Origin: Thermoleophilaceae bacterium
GTDB taxonomy: Bacteria; Actinomycetota; Thermoleophilia; Solirubrobacterales; Thermoleophilaceae
DNA: 64,000 bases
NCBI GenBank assembly: GCA_030448005.1
Contig: JAUJNT010000002.1
Coordinates: forward strand, 310,200 to 374,199
Reading direction: 5' to 3'
Both the position numbers and the translations under genes were made by a program. The notes beneath the pieces are model-generated. The model saw only the letters and a list, made by a program, of their open reading frames with translations, did not search any database and was not told the origin of the DNA. How positions within the stretch are numbered: the stretch's first letter is position 1; the number at the start of each line of letters is the position of its first letter. Below are positions 8,285-17,233 of the stretch, piece after piece.

Positions 8285-9174
8285 CACGCCGCCGCCTGGC
8301 CCGACACGTCGTCCCGCTTGCGATCGCCGTCAAGAATGGCGGCACAGAACTCGTCGCCGTGAACCTTGCACCAGCCAACCGGCAGCAGCTTGCACCGCGA
8401 GTGCTTGCCGAGCTTCTCGACCTCGACGTCGACCCAGAGCGGAACGGGGACGCCGTTCGGGCAGCCGCAGGAGTGCGTGACGTACTCGTTGCCGACGAAC
8501 TTGTCGTAAACGTTCGCCGTGGCAATGAGCTCATGCCGGTCCGCCCTCCCGGCGCACTTCACCGCATAGTTGACGGGCTTGCCCGCCCAGACCGGCTCGT
8601 TGGTGCCGCGGACGCCGACCTTCTTGGCGACGAGCACGCCGGCCGACAGGCCCACCTTGAACCCGGTGTCCGGGAAGTTGTCGGCGAACAACTCGTCAAT
8701 CAGCGGCGCCAAGCTACGGACGCTGAACGACTTGAGCGTGATGCCCGTGCAGAGCGCGCGCTCGAAGGCCCGCTCGCCGTGGAACAAGCCGAAGATGCCA
8801 TCGCCCTGGATGTCCATGAACTGGGGGTCGAACTTGGCCATGAGACGCACCGCGGACCCCGTCGCCGCCTCGTAGAGGCGCGCGCTCGTCTGGGCGTACT
8901 TGTTGAAGCTCAGTGCGGTCGAGTCCTTGAGATCCGCCGAAACGGCCACGACGTTCTTGATCCGCAGCCACTTTCGCTTGTCGACCCAGAGGTCGCCGGG
9001 CTTCGGGAACGTGTCGACGTCCACGATCTCCACGGGCGCCTGCAGGTCTTTGCGCGCGCGATCGTGCTGGTCGCCAAGCAGAGCGTTTACCTTGATACTG
9101 CTGCTGGCCGCCTTGCGGAGCGCCAGCGCCTCGGTGAGGGCGAAGACATGGTCCTCGCCGAAATGATTGGCCAT
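8284..9174 (-). CDS. pycC: Pycsar-type class III nucleotide cyclase (PycC-like)
   Basis: 296 aa. ATG 9174 is chosen because GGAGG sits 7 bases upstream; the frame stays open to 9306 without family sequence. The class III cyclase core has a metal-binding Asp81 in VSADLKDST, the second Asp125 in IQGDGIF, the GLSAGV segment (175-180) and AGKPVN with Asn202 and Lys206. An extra C-terminal part contains Cys236, Cys238, Cys261, Cys269, Cys277 and nearby His, possibly a zinc site. In Pycsar systems this enzyme makes cCMP or cUMP after phage infection and activates the membrane effector encoded directly downstream. No other enzymatic partner is nearby. A general adenylate cyclase is the alternative, but the PycTM neighbour makes that unlikely. 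Confidence 0.82.
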   Translation of the reverse strand: MANHFGEDHVFALTEALALRKAASSSIKVNALLGDQHDRARKDLQAPVEIVDVDTFPKPGDLWVDKRKWLRIKNVVAVSADLKDSTALSFNKYAQTSARLYEAATGSAVRLMAKFDPQFMDIQGDGIFGLFHGERAFERALCTGITLKSFSVRSLAPLIDELFADNFPDTGFKVGLSAGVLVAKKVGVRGTNEPVWAGKPVNYAVKCAGRADRHELIATANVYDKFVGNEYVTHSCGCPNGVPVPLWVDVEVEKLGKHSRCKLLPVGWCKVHGDEFCAAILDGDRKRDDVSGQAAA

Positions 9175-9641
9175 TGAAGGGCCTCCGATCATGGTGTTGT
9201 TATGCCTATTGCGCCGGCACCGGGCAGGAGACCAAGCCTGCACGCCGACGGCAGCAAGGAATGATCCGTTCGGGCCCGGACGGAACGGAGGCGTCAATGG
9301 GTGCACGGGCCGGGCGGGTGGTCACGTCCGCCCGGCCCGTGCGGGGTTCTTTGGCACAACAACGGCTTGCACTCTATGTCCGCCACCGGCGGAACGCTCC
9401 ACACGTCGTGAGCTGGGTTGGCTGGGGTCGATCCCCGCGGAGATGCTCGGCGGGTGGTCATATGCGGTCCCACGGGCGCGCGGCGCGCACGCCACGGTCA
9501 CCGCCGTCCAGGGCGGCTTGACGTACTGCACCGACTACCCCTACGCCGGGACGAAATGAAGCGCGAGCCCGAGGGAGCAGCAGTGATCCCGACGAGCGGC
9601 CTACGACGAAAGATCGTCTTAGGCCCTGCGACACTGTCGGC
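9175..9641. other. non-coding region upstream of the Pycsar genes
   Basis: About 470 bp with no supported gene. It separates the minus-strand Pycsar operon from a plus-strand ORF and should hold both promoters. The dominant structure is the 15-bp-arm hairpin at 9303-9342. Confidence 0.5.
9303..9342. terminator. strong inverted repeat, possible terminator or regulatory hairpin
   Basis: GCACGGGCCGGGCGG (9303-9317) pairs perfectly with CCGCCCGGCCCGTGC (9328-9342), leaving a 10-base loop. On the plus strand it is followed by a weak T stretch (TTCTTT). It lies 130 bp upstream of the cyclase start, so it could insulate the Pycsar operon or act in its control. Confidence 0.55.
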
Positions 9642-10058
9642 ATGACGTCCGAGGAGATCGCCGGCCAGATTCATTCGTGGATGTCGGACACGGTGCCCTT
9701 GCCGCCCGAGTACAGGGTGGAGATCGCCGTTCACCACGACGCGGCACTCGAGACGCAATACGCAAGGCCGTTTCCAGCGCAGTTCGGCAAGACCGACCGC
9801 CGGGTGATCGCCCGGCGCTTCCGAGTCACGTTCGGCGTCTCGGTGCCGGCCAGCGCAAACGTCGACGTTGAGGAGCTGGCCGACGCGGTCGCGGGGTGGT
9901 ACGACCGGCAGGCGAGTCAAGACCGTACGCTGGGCAACCGCGTTCGCGATGTCGCACTGGCCGTCGGCGAGTTCGAGCCGGTCGGGAACAGCGCTGGCGC
10001 CACGAGGACGATGCGCGCCACTGCCTACGAGGTCGAGACGCGCAACCCCAGCGGCTGA
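9642..10058 (+). CDS. hypothetical protein, possibly phage tail-terminator-like
   Basis: 138 aa, soluble, ATG at 9642. The pattern of strand-rich sequence, the long amphipathic helix (VEELADAVAGWYDRQ) and an Arg/Thr-rich strand before the C-terminus vaguely resembles small tail-completion proteins of phages. I cannot name a family. It lies between the Pycsar operon and the integrase and is transcribed convergently with the integrase. Codon use and length suggest it is a real gene. Confidence 0.5.
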   Translation: MTSEEIAGQIHSWMSDTVPLPPEYRVEIAVHHDAALETQYARPFPAQFGKTDRRVIARRFRVTFGVSVPASANVDVEELADAVAGWYDRQASQDRTLGNRVRDVALAVGEFEPVGNSAGATRTMRATAYEVETRNPSG

Positions 10059-10189
10059 CGGCCCGCGTTCAGGAGCATCCCTTGCCGCCGTTTCCCGGAC
10101 GGGCCCCACTCAGCCGCAAGACTCGGGAGGACGTCGCAGCAGGTGCCGTATGGTTCCCGCCGTGGACGGCTGCTCAGGAAGACCTGACC

Positions 10190-11293
10190 TTAGACCAGAC
10201 GCGCTGCGCGTATCACGTCCTCCGGCCGCACCCGCTCACCGCGTGCAAACTCACTGAACAGGTGCGCGTACGTGTTCAGCGTCAGGGTCGGCGAGTGCCC
10301 GAGCTCCGCGGCGAGCTCCACCGGCGAGTAGCCGGCCTGGATCATCAGGCTCGCGTACGAGTGCCGCAGGTCGTACGGCCTCGTTCGATCGAGTCCTGAG
10401 CGTTCGACGGCCGGGTCGAATCGGCGGCGCCGCCAGTTGCGGTAGTCCGTCCCGTTCCACGTGCCGCCGTCCGCTCGTTGGGCGATCGGCGCTTCGTCGT
10501 CCGGCTTGCCTGCCGCGGACCGCCAGGCGGCGAGGTCCTCCGCGAGCGGGGCGAGCATCGGGACCGTACGGATGACGCCGGTCTTCGTGCCCTTGCCCCC
10601 GCCCGTCCCGTCCCTGCTCAGCTCGACCAGCAGCGTCCGCGTCCCGACGTGCTCCCAACACAGCGCCGTCGCCTCCGCCGGCCTCAGGCCCGCGTAGGCC
10701 ATCAGGCTGACGAGCGTCGCGCTCGCCATGTCATCGGCGTCGAGCACGGCCCGCCGGATTCGCTCGACGGCGACCGGCGCGAGCGGCCGGATCGCCCGCC
10801 GCCGCTTGGGCTGGACCACGCGCACCGGTTGGACGGGGTTGCGCTCGATCCGTCCGCGGAGCACGGCGTGCCGCATGACCCCGCTGAGCACCATCAGGAT
10901 CCGGTGGGTCATCGCGCCGCCTACAGCACTCGCCCGGAGCTGGCCCTGTAGCGCGATCACCCGCGCCGGGTCGATGTCCCTGATCGGCGTGTCGCCCAGC
11001 CGCGGCAGCAGGTGAACGTCGAGCACGTGGGCATAGCTCTGCACGGTGTTCGGCGCGAGGTTCGGCTCGACGTGGTCGGTCCACCACGCGTCGGCGGCTT
11101 CCCGCAGCGGCTCGCGGCCGGCGTCCGCCGTCTCGATCTGATCCTGCCACTTGAGCTCGCGTAGCTCACGGTCGCGTTGCTCGGCCTGTCGGCGTGTGGG
11201 GTAGGTCTCGGCGCGCTGGCGGCCGTCCAAGTCACGCCATGTGACCTGCCAGACGGTATGACCGCTGGCGCGCTTTCGGCGGCGCACGCTCAT
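10190..11293 (-). CDS. tyrosine recombinase / integrase
   Basis: 367 aa from ATG 11293; the upstream extension of the frame is not family-like. It has an N-terminal arm-binding region (1-60), a SAM-like core-binding domain (about 65-160) and a catalytic domain. Catalytic residues: Arg204 (AGLRPAE), Arg310 in YDLRH with Tyr307 in the usual first His position, His333 (LGH) and Tyr342 (NTYAH). Expected to integrate and excise the element at an attachment site, most simply the 3' end of the tRNA-Thr at 6191-6263. It lies 4 kb from the tRNA with cargo in between. No separate small excisionase lies next to it; the HTH protein at 17233-17721 might serve. Confidence 0.9.
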   Translation of the reverse strand: MSVRRRKRASGHTVWQVTWRDLDGRQRAETYPTRRQAEQRDRELRELKWQDQIETADAGREPLREAADAWWTDHVEPNLAPNTVQSYAHVLDVHLLPRLGDTPIRDIDPARVIALQGQLRASAVGGAMTHRILMVLSGVMRHAVLRGRIERNPVQPVRVVQPKRRRAIRPLAPVAVERIRRAVLDADDMASATLVSLMAYAGLRPAEATALCWEHVGTRTLLVELSRDGTGGGKGTKTGVIRTVPMLAPLAEDLAAWRSAAGKPDDEAPIAQRADGGTWNGTDYRNWRRRRFDPAVERSGLDRTRPYDLRHSYASLMIQAGYSPVELAAELGHSPTLTLNTYAHLFSEFARGERVRPEDVIRAARLV

Positions 11294-11541
11294 CTGTCCA
11301 GTGATGGGTCGGGGCTCGTGCGAGTGGTCTGACGAAGCATCGTCTCCCAGTGAAAGAGGAGTGCTGAGCCGGATTCGCCCCCGGCCTGAGATCCGCGGTC
11401 GGCCGGGCGGGAGACGGACGAGGCCCCAGCCCAGCACACCCGCGTCGGCGGGCGCAAGGCACGCGCTTCGCGCCGGCATTCGCCGGTCCCTGACGGGACG
11501 CGCCTTGACGCCCGCGCCGCGGGCGCGCTCCCAGGCGGGCC

Positions 11542-12075
11542 ATGTCCGAGACCCGCCACAACCTCCCGCGGCATCCCCGCCCTCGAAGCGCTCCGCCGCA
11601 CGACGAGCACGACCTCTACGTCGAGTACGACGCCGCGCTCCGCCGCGTCCTCGCTGCCCGCGTCAAGACGACCGACGCCAACCTCGACGACGCCTGCAGC
11701 TATGCCTGGACCCAGCTGGTTGCCAAGCAGCCACGCCGAAAGGCGATCTTCGCCTGGCTCATCACTGTCGCCACCCGTGAGGCCTGGCGGCTGCACCGCC
11801 TGATGCACCGTGACGTCGGCGGCGGGGCCGACGTGGCGCTCGACGAGCTCGAGTCGCCGACCGCGGACGAGAGCGCCGAGCAGCGGCTGCGCCTCCGCGA
11901 TGTGGGGGAGGCGCTTCAGAGCATCCACCCGCGCCGGCGTAAGGCCATGCTTCTCCACGCTGCCGGGTTCACCTACGAGGAGATCGCGATGGAGTACGGC
12001 GTGAGTGTCGAGCGTGCCTGGGCGCTCGTCTACCGGGCCCGGGTCCAGCTCCGGGCCCGGATGGACGCCGACTGA
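11542..12075 (+). CDS. ECF-like sigma-70 family protein
   Basis: 177 aa, ATG 11542. The N-terminal part resembles sigma region 2 (LDDACSYAW, AWLITVATREAWRL) and the C-terminal part region 4, with the helix-turn-helix GFTYEEIAMEYGVSVERAWALVYRAR. Likely directs RNA polymerase to a small set of promoters, perhaps of this element. No anti-sigma factor follows. Divergent from the integrase with a 250-bp spacer that should hold both promoters. Confidence 0.75.
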   Translation: MSETRHNLPRHPRPRSAPPHDEHDLYVEYDAALRRVLAARVKTTDANLDDACSYAWTQLVAKQPRRKAIFAWLITVATREAWRLHRLMHRDVGGGADVALDELESPTADESAEQRLRLRDVGEALQSIHPRRRKAMLLHAAGFTYEEIAMEYGVSVERAWALVYRARVQLRARMDAD

Positions 12076-12135
12076 CCGACCCGCCGGGTATCGGTCGAGA
12101 GGGCGAATCCACGGAAGCCGCTGCTTCATAACCGC

Positions 12136-12330
12136 ATGGTGGGGATGCTGATGTTCCAGGGCCAGGCTGCCGCGTTCGTGGGGGCGACTCGCTGGTACCT
12201 CGTCCCGTGGATCGAAGACCGCCCGGCCGAGGACCCCGATCGCCGCGCCCTCACCGTGCTCTGCCGAGTGCTCGTCGACGACGCCGCCCGGATCATGCCC
12301 AACCTCGGCGACGAGCCTTCGCTCAACTGA
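12136..12330 (+). CDS. small hypothetical protein
   Basis: 64 aa starting at ATG 12136, 60 bp after the sigma-like gene and in the same direction. Acidic C-terminal half; a Trp-Tyr pair near the middle. No recognisable domain. Support is modest: start, coding-type composition and operon-like placement. Confidence 0.4.
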   Translation: MVGMLMFQGQAAAFVGATRWYLVPWIEDRPAEDPDRRALTVLCRVLVDDAARIMPNLGDEPSLN

Positions 12331-12426
12331 CGCCGGCGGCACAACCACAGCAACAGGCTCTCCGTGACCGGATAGCCCTGACAGACCAGATGCACTGTGT
12401 GCCACTGTCACAGTCGCCACGCCGGC

Positions 12427-12918
12427 TCACCGCCTCCTGCGGCGCCGCTCCTCGAGCCAGCGGGCGGTTCGCGCGAGCTCGTCGCTGAACATCAGCTCGA
12501 CGCGCGGGTCAGCGTGCGTGCCGGTGTCTATCTGGTCGCGCCAGACGCTGAGCGCGGCGAGCCGCTCGGCCGCGGCACGGTCGCCCGCCTCCGGCATCAC
12601 CGCGTCGCGAAGGTCGAGCGGGTATCGCTCCGAGAGCTGTGCCACCGCGACCCCACAGGCGCTTGCGGGAAGCCACGCGACGGCCCGCGGCTCGGAGCCG
12701 TTCGACGTGCTCCGTGCCGCCTGCGGGGCCGGGCCGCGGCGGCGCTTGGGTGGAGCATCGAGGCGCGCGCCGGCATCCGCGAGCCCGGCGCGCACGAGCC
12801 GCGCCGCGGTGGTCGCCTCGGGCTCGCTGCGGCGCACGGCCAGCTCCCGCAGCGCGTCGCGCTCGCCGCGGCTGAGGCTGACCGCGACGCGCTCGAGCTT
12901 GACCGCCGCCCGGGTCAC
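12427..12918 (-). CDS. mobilization accessory protein, ribbon-helix-helix-like
   Basis: 163 aa starting at GTG 12918, which overlaps the relaxase stop (GTGA). The first 50 residues (KLERVAVSLSRGERDALREL... AARLVRAGL) fit a ribbon-helix-helix DNA-binding fold as found in TraM/TrwA/MobC-like accessory proteins that help a relaxase at oriT. The rest is helical and charged. Last gene of the mobilization operon. The fold is an inference from pattern, not from a firm motif. Confidence 0.6.
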   Translation of the reverse strand: MTRAAVKLERVAVSLSRGERDALRELAVRRSEPEATTAARLVRAGLADAGARLDAPPKRRRGPAPQAARSTSNGSEPRAVAWLPASACGVAVAQLSERYPLDLRDAVMPEAGDRAAAERLAALSVWRDQIDTGTHADPRVELMFSDELARTARWLEERRRRRR

Positions 12919-15287
12919 AGGGCGATCTCCACCGCCGCCTTCGCAAGGGCTCGCTCGGGCTCGGGCTCGGGCGAGCGCTCTCGGTCGTCGTTGCGGCCGT
13001 CGCTTGGCGCGAGGTCGTAGGCGAGGGACGGTATCTGCGCTCCCTCGATTCGCATCCGCGCCGCGAGCTGGTCGACGCGCTCGGCGTCGTCGGCGCCCTC
13101 GAGCGCGTCGCGCGCGACGTGCCACTCGACGCCTGCGCGGGCACGCGAGGCCTCCACGTAGGCGCTCTCGCGCGAGGTCTCCCAGCCGCCGGTCACGACG
13201 ACCGCTCGCTCCACCGTCGCCCCCTGCTGGCGGAAGACGTGGCCGGCGTAGCCAAGACGCAGCGCTTCTAGATCGTCTGGGCCTACGCACAGCTCGCGGC
13301 CGCTGCCGTCGAGCCGCACCCGCAGCGAGCGGTCGTGCTCGTCCACGGCGAGCGCCTCGCCGCGCACGCCGTTCTCGACGCGCGGACCGTCCGTCGTCGC
13401 CATCGAGCGCGTCCAGGCGACCCGATCGCCTGCGCGGACGGCGTGGCCGCTGTCGAGCAGCTCCACCGATTCGTCGCCGAGCTCGCCGGCCTCAAGTCGC
13501 AGCTGCTGGACGCGCAGGTTGAGCGCGTCGACCTCGGTGTTGCTCGCGTCGGTCATCAGCGCGACCGCATCCTTGTCGTGATCGGCGGCGAGGCCGACGT
13601 AGCGGCGCGCCGCACGGTCGACCGCGTCCGTGCGCGTGTCGGAGAAGCGCAGCACGCCGCGCTGGCGGTAGTGGGCCATCGCGAGGGCCGGGTCGCCTGA
13701 GCGCAGCGCCTCCCACGCCTCGCGCTCGGCCGGGTCGGGCGTGCGACGAACCTCGCTCAGCTCGGCGGCCGGCACGAACTGGTGGAGGCGTTCGAACATC
13801 CCGCCCGCACCGACCGACGGGAGCTGGCGCGGGTCGCCGATCAGCACCAGCGAGCCACCGCGCTGCTCGACGGCGTCGACCAGGCGCGCGAGCCGCTCGC
13901 TGTCGCCCATCCCCGCTTCGTCGACATATACCGTGGTCGCGGGGGAGACGTTGGCGCGGTCGTGCCTGAGCGCCGTCACGAGGCCGTCGAGCGTGCGTAC
14001 CCGGCCGGCAAACGCCGGGGAGTCCTCGCCGAGCCGCTGGGCGGTGCGGCCCGCGACCGCGACGCCGATCACCTCGCGGCCGGCAGCCAGCTCCGCGCGC
14101 GCCGCGGCGTCGATCACGACGCCCTTGCCGGTGCCGGCCGGGCCGATCAGGACCGTGGCGCGTCCCGGTCCGGTGAGGGTCTCGACCGCCGCGCGCTGTT
14201 CGCCGCTCAGCTGACTCGCGATCCGCTCCTCAACCGCGCAAACACCGCGCTCCCTCGCTGCGGCTGGGATCGAGCGTGCGGAGCTTCGGCCGAGCTCCTC
14301 GACCCGCTGTTCAAGGCCCTGCTCGAGCGCTCGCATGCGACCGGTGGTTAGCCGGCCCTCGTCGAGCTCGAGCACGGCACCGTCCGCGCGCAACTGGCCG
14401 AGGCGCTCCAGCGCGTCATCGCCTTCAAGGCCTGCGCCGGCCGCGTGCTCGAGCGCGACGCAGCGCAGCTCGCGCTCGTCGAAGACCGCCCCCTTGGAGG
14501 TCGCCGCCTCAAGCACGCGCTCCGACCAGCCCTCAACCGCCGGTGCGGCGGCACGTGCCCTACTTGGCTCCGGTGGGTGCTCCATTCCCTGCTCGGCCGC
14601 AAGTGCCCGCCACGCACGATCGAGCTCGGCGCGCGTGCGCGGGAGCTTTGCCTCCCGGCTCGAGACGGAAAGCGAGCGCAGCTCACCGCGCTCGGGCTCA
14701 CGGCCGTGCTCGGCACGGAACCGCTGCGCCGCGCGGTGGACCTCCTCGGTGCGCTTGCTGAACGCACGGGCGGCGTCATCGTCGACACCGGCGATCGTGA
14801 AGTAGCGCTCCTCCTTGCCGGACGGCTCTACCTTGAAGCCGAGGTTGCGCAGGCCCTCGGCGAGCCGGGCGCGGTAGTAGGCGCCGACCTCCCTTGCGGC
14901 GCCGAACGCCGGGCGCGAGCGCACCGCCCCCACCGTTCCTGTCGAGCGCTCGACGCTCGTGATCACCACATGGCTGTGCAGCTGGGGGTCAGGCACCGCG
15001 CCAGCCACCCCGCGCGCTGTCGTGTGGAGGAACTCCGCGGCGTGCAGCTCCTGCGCCGGCGCTGGCTCCCCACCCGGGCCGTGGGTGAGCGGCACGCTAT
15101 CGCGCAGGTAGCCGACCGCCCCGGCGACCGCCTGCGAGTGAACCCGTTCGATCTCCGCCCGCCGCCGGGCATCTCCGAGGGCCCACACGACGCTCACCGG
15201 CTTCGGCGGCGAGAAGGTGACGTCGAGACCGCCCGCCCTGCTGCCGTCCGCGCCGGCCGGACGCAGCCAGACAGGATCCCTCCGCAT
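12915..15287 (-). CDS. MobF (TrwC/TraI-type) relaxase-helicase, main reading frame
   Basis: 790 aa from the in-frame start at 15287. The relaxase domain has the metal-binding His triad (His88, and His104/His106 in PQLHSHVVI). The helicase part has a Walker A motif GPAGTGKG at 382-389 and Walker B VYVDEAGM at 453-460, followed by GDPRQLPSVGAGG. It nicks and unwinds the element's DNA at oriT for conjugative transfer. The true N-terminus, which carries the catalytic tyrosine, is encoded upstream at 15284-15524 in other frames because of two one-base shifts, so as sequenced this product lacks its active-site Tyr. It overlaps the RHH-like gene by 4 bases. Confidence 0.88.
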   Translation of the reverse strand: MRRDPVWLRPAGADGSRAGGLDVTFSPPKPVSVVWALGDARRRAEIERVHSQAVAGAVGYLRDSVPLTHGPGGEPAPAQELHAAEFLHTTARGVAGAVPDPQLHSHVVITSVERSTGTVGAVRSRPAFGAAREVGAYYRARLAEGLRNLGFKVEPSGKEERYFTIAGVDDDAARAFSKRTEEVHRAAQRFRAEHGREPERGELRSLSVSSREAKLPRTRAELDRAWRALAAEQGMEHPPEPSRARAAAPAVEGWSERVLEAATSKGAVFDERELRCVALEHAAGAGLEGDDALERLGQLRADGAVLELDEGRLTTGRMRALEQGLEQRVEELGRSSARSIPAAARERGVCAVEERIASQLSGEQRAAVETLTGPGRATVLIGPAGTGKGVVIDAAARAELAAGREVIGVAVAGRTAQRLGEDSPAFAGRVRTLDGLVTALRHDRANVSPATTVYVDEAGMGDSERLARLVDAVEQRGGSLVLIGDPRQLPSVGAGGMFERLHQFVPAAELSEVRRTPDPAEREAWEALRSGDPALAMAHYRQRGVLRFSDTRTDAVDRAARRYVGLAADHDKDAVALMTDASNTEVDALNLRVQQLRLEAGELGDESVELLDSGHAVRAGDRVAWTRSMATTDGPRVENGVRGEALAVDEHDRSLRVRLDGSGRELCVGPDDLEALRLGYAGHVFRQQGATVERAVVVTGGWETSRESAYVEASRARAGVEWHVARDALEGADDAERVDQLAARMRIEGAQIPSLAYDLAPSDGRNDDRERSPEPEPERALAKAAVEIAL

Positions 15288-15524
15288 CGCTCGCGGGCGA
15301 GCGACCCTCCATCAGCGCCCGCAGGTCATCCGGCTTCACCTCGCCCGCTTCGACCCCGACGCGGCTGAGTGCCTCCGGGGAGCTCAGCCATCGCCCCGGC
15401 GACTCCGCGGGGGAGCCGTCGGTGCCCAGGTAGTAGTCCCCTGCTCCGGTACGGCGGTGCGCGACTCCAGGTATTCGGCGTATCCCTGCGCCGAGGACGC
15501 CGCGATGCTCGCTGCGGTCATCAT
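15284..15524 (-). pseudogene. frameshifted N-terminus of the MobF relaxase
   Basis: Starting at ATG 15524 (overlapping the coupling-protein stop) one frame reads about 29 residues typical of MobF N-termini (SAQGYAEYLESR). A second frame then continues with GDYYLGTDG, the catalytic-Tyr region, through the RALMEGRSPAS segment, and the main frame takes over near 15285. The first shift lies in a run of four C/G at about 15438-15441, the second between about 15275 and 15300. Either natural inactivation or homopolymer sequencing error. Confidence 0.75.
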
Positions 15525-17233
15525 CTCGACTCCTCCCAGAACGCGGGCAGGTAGGTGACGGCCGGCAGATCACGTCCGTGGACGAGCACCGCCCGCCCCT
15601 CGCGCAGCTGCATCAGCGGCTGCGCGGAGACCTTCGGCGCCTGGCGCTCCTGGCGCGAGGAGCCGCCCGAGCCCAGCGGCGAGGAGCTCCACGAGGAAGC
15701 CGTCACCGTCTCCTCGTCGAGCAGATCGGTCAGGTAGCGGCGGGTCGACTCGTCCTGGATCGGGCCGAGGAACAGCTTGCACAGCGCGTTGCCGAGCACC
15801 GCGTCGGCCTCGCGGCCGTAGCGATGCTCGAGCTGGGAGAGGGACTGGTACACGAGACACCAACGCACACCCCAGCCCGCCGACACCGCCAGGTAGGTCG
15901 GCAGCTTTCCCAGCGGCGCCAGGTAGGCGGCCTCGTCGGCGAGAATCCGCAGCGTCGGCCCCCGGTGCTGGGGCTCCGCGGCCGCCCGCTCCTCCCATAC
16001 CCGCAGCACCGAGCCGAGCAGGCCGCCGACGATCGGAGCGAGCATGTCCTGCTCGCTCTCCGGGCAGACCACGTAGAGCGTGCCACCCTCGAGCAGCTCC
16101 TCCGCCTGGAACCCGGGGGTGTCGAACGCGTCGACCGACGGGAACCGGTAGGCGTCGACGAGCTGGGCTGCGGACATCAGCAGCAACGAGCGCGGGCGCT
16201 CGTCGAGGCCCTGGATCCCCGCGATCGCATCCGCCGCCCGCTGCGCGCCGTGGCGGGCCAGGATTGAGCGCGGCTCATCGAGACCATCGATGCCCGAGCG
16301 CAGCCACTCGTGAACGAGCGCCATGTTCCGCCCGCCGAGCGCTGCGGCATGGAGGAGGGGAGGGAGCGCCACCCCGACCGCCTCGCGGTTGTAAAAGCGC
16401 GCGCCGCCCGAGTCCTGCGATCCTTGCGAGATCGTCGGATCGGCGTCGAACAGCCACCGGCCCATCCGCAGCGCGTACTCCCAGCCCTCACAGCCGGCAA
16501 GCGGCGACCACCCACAGCGGTGCGGGAGCGCGCAGGTGAACGGCGCGCAGACCCACACCGGCCCCCGCTGTTCGCGTTCCTTCACCGTGTCAAGCACGAC
16601 GTCGGTCTTGTTCAACAGCACGATTGCCGGCCCAGGGTGCTCAAGCAGCGCCGGCACGACGATGCGCGTCGTCTTTCCCGAGCGCGTCGGAGCGACGGCC
16701 ATCAGATGGGTCTCGGGGCCCGAGCGCAGCGGCCTGCCGCGCAGCTCGCCCAGCGACCAGCTGTCCGCCACATCACCCCGCACGGTGGCTAGCCGGCCAG
16801 TTCGCAGGTGACGCAGATCCCGTGGGCGTGCCCAGGACCGCGGCCTCACCCGGCCCCGCGGATGCCACCGCGGCAGACCGACCGTTCGAGCGCCGCGCCA
16901 GCGATCGACCCGGACAAGCGCCACCGCGATCCCCGACACCGCCGCTGCGAGGATCCCGACGTTCAACGCCGTCCAAACGCCCGGTGCCGGCATCACATCC
17001 CGATACGCCGCGAACGCCGCCAGCGTACGGGGATCACCGTCGGCGCCCGCGAACAGCCAGCGCAGCGCGCCGCCGACCGCGGAACCCCAGCCGATCACGG
17101 TCGGCTCGCCATGCACCAGCGACCATATGAAGGTCGGCACCGCGACAGGCACATACAGAAGGCCCGCGAGCATCGCCGCGAGCACCACCACGAACAGGGC
17201 AGACTCGCCAGAGCCGCCGCCGGATCGATTCAT
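15521..17233 (-). CDS. type IV coupling protein (VirD4/TraG-like ATPase)
   Basis: About 570 aa. ATG 17233 has GGAGG 7 bases upstream; a GTG precedes it by one codon. Two membrane helices in the first 110 residues, then the ATPase with Walker A APTRSGKTT (182-190, counted from 17236) and a Walker B-like LRILADEAAYLAPLG. Located at the inner membrane, it would hand the relaxase-DNA complex to a conjugation channel. No VirB/Tra channel genes are visible, so the element probably borrows one. Overlaps both neighbours by a few bases, as expected of one operon. Confidence 0.88.
   Translation of the reverse strand: MNRSGGGSGESALFVVVLAAMLAGLLYVPVAVPTFIWSLVHGEPTVIGWGSAVGGALRWLFAGADGDPRTLAAFAAYRDVMPAPGVWTALNVGILAAAVSGIAVALVRVDRWRGARTVGLPRWHPRGRVRPRSWARPRDLRHLRTGRLATVRGDVADSWSLGELRGRPLRSGPETHLMAVAPTRSGKTTRIVVPALLEHPGPAIVLLNKTDVVLDTVKEREQRGPVWVCAPFTCALPHRCGWSPLAGCEGWEYALRMGRWLFDADPTISQGSQDSGGARFYNREAVGVALPPLLHAAALGGRNMALVHEWLRSGIDGLDEPRSILARHGAQRAADAIAGIQGLDERPRSLLLMSAAQLVDAYRFPSVDAFDTPGFQAEELLEGGTLYVVCPESEQDMLAPIVGGLLGSVLRVWEERAAAEPQHRGPTLRILADEAAYLAPLGKLPTYLAVSAGWGVRWCLVYQSLSQLEHRYGREADAVLGNALCKLFLGPIQDESTRRYLTDLLDEETVTASSWSSSPLGSGGSSRQERQAPKVSAQPLMQLREGRAVLVHGRDLPAVTYLPAFWEESR

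Noticed and set aside
12518-13522. Long plus-strand frame in the relaxase region
   Set aside because: Antisense to the MobF helicase domain, with Arg/Ala-rich composition typical of high-GC shadow frames.
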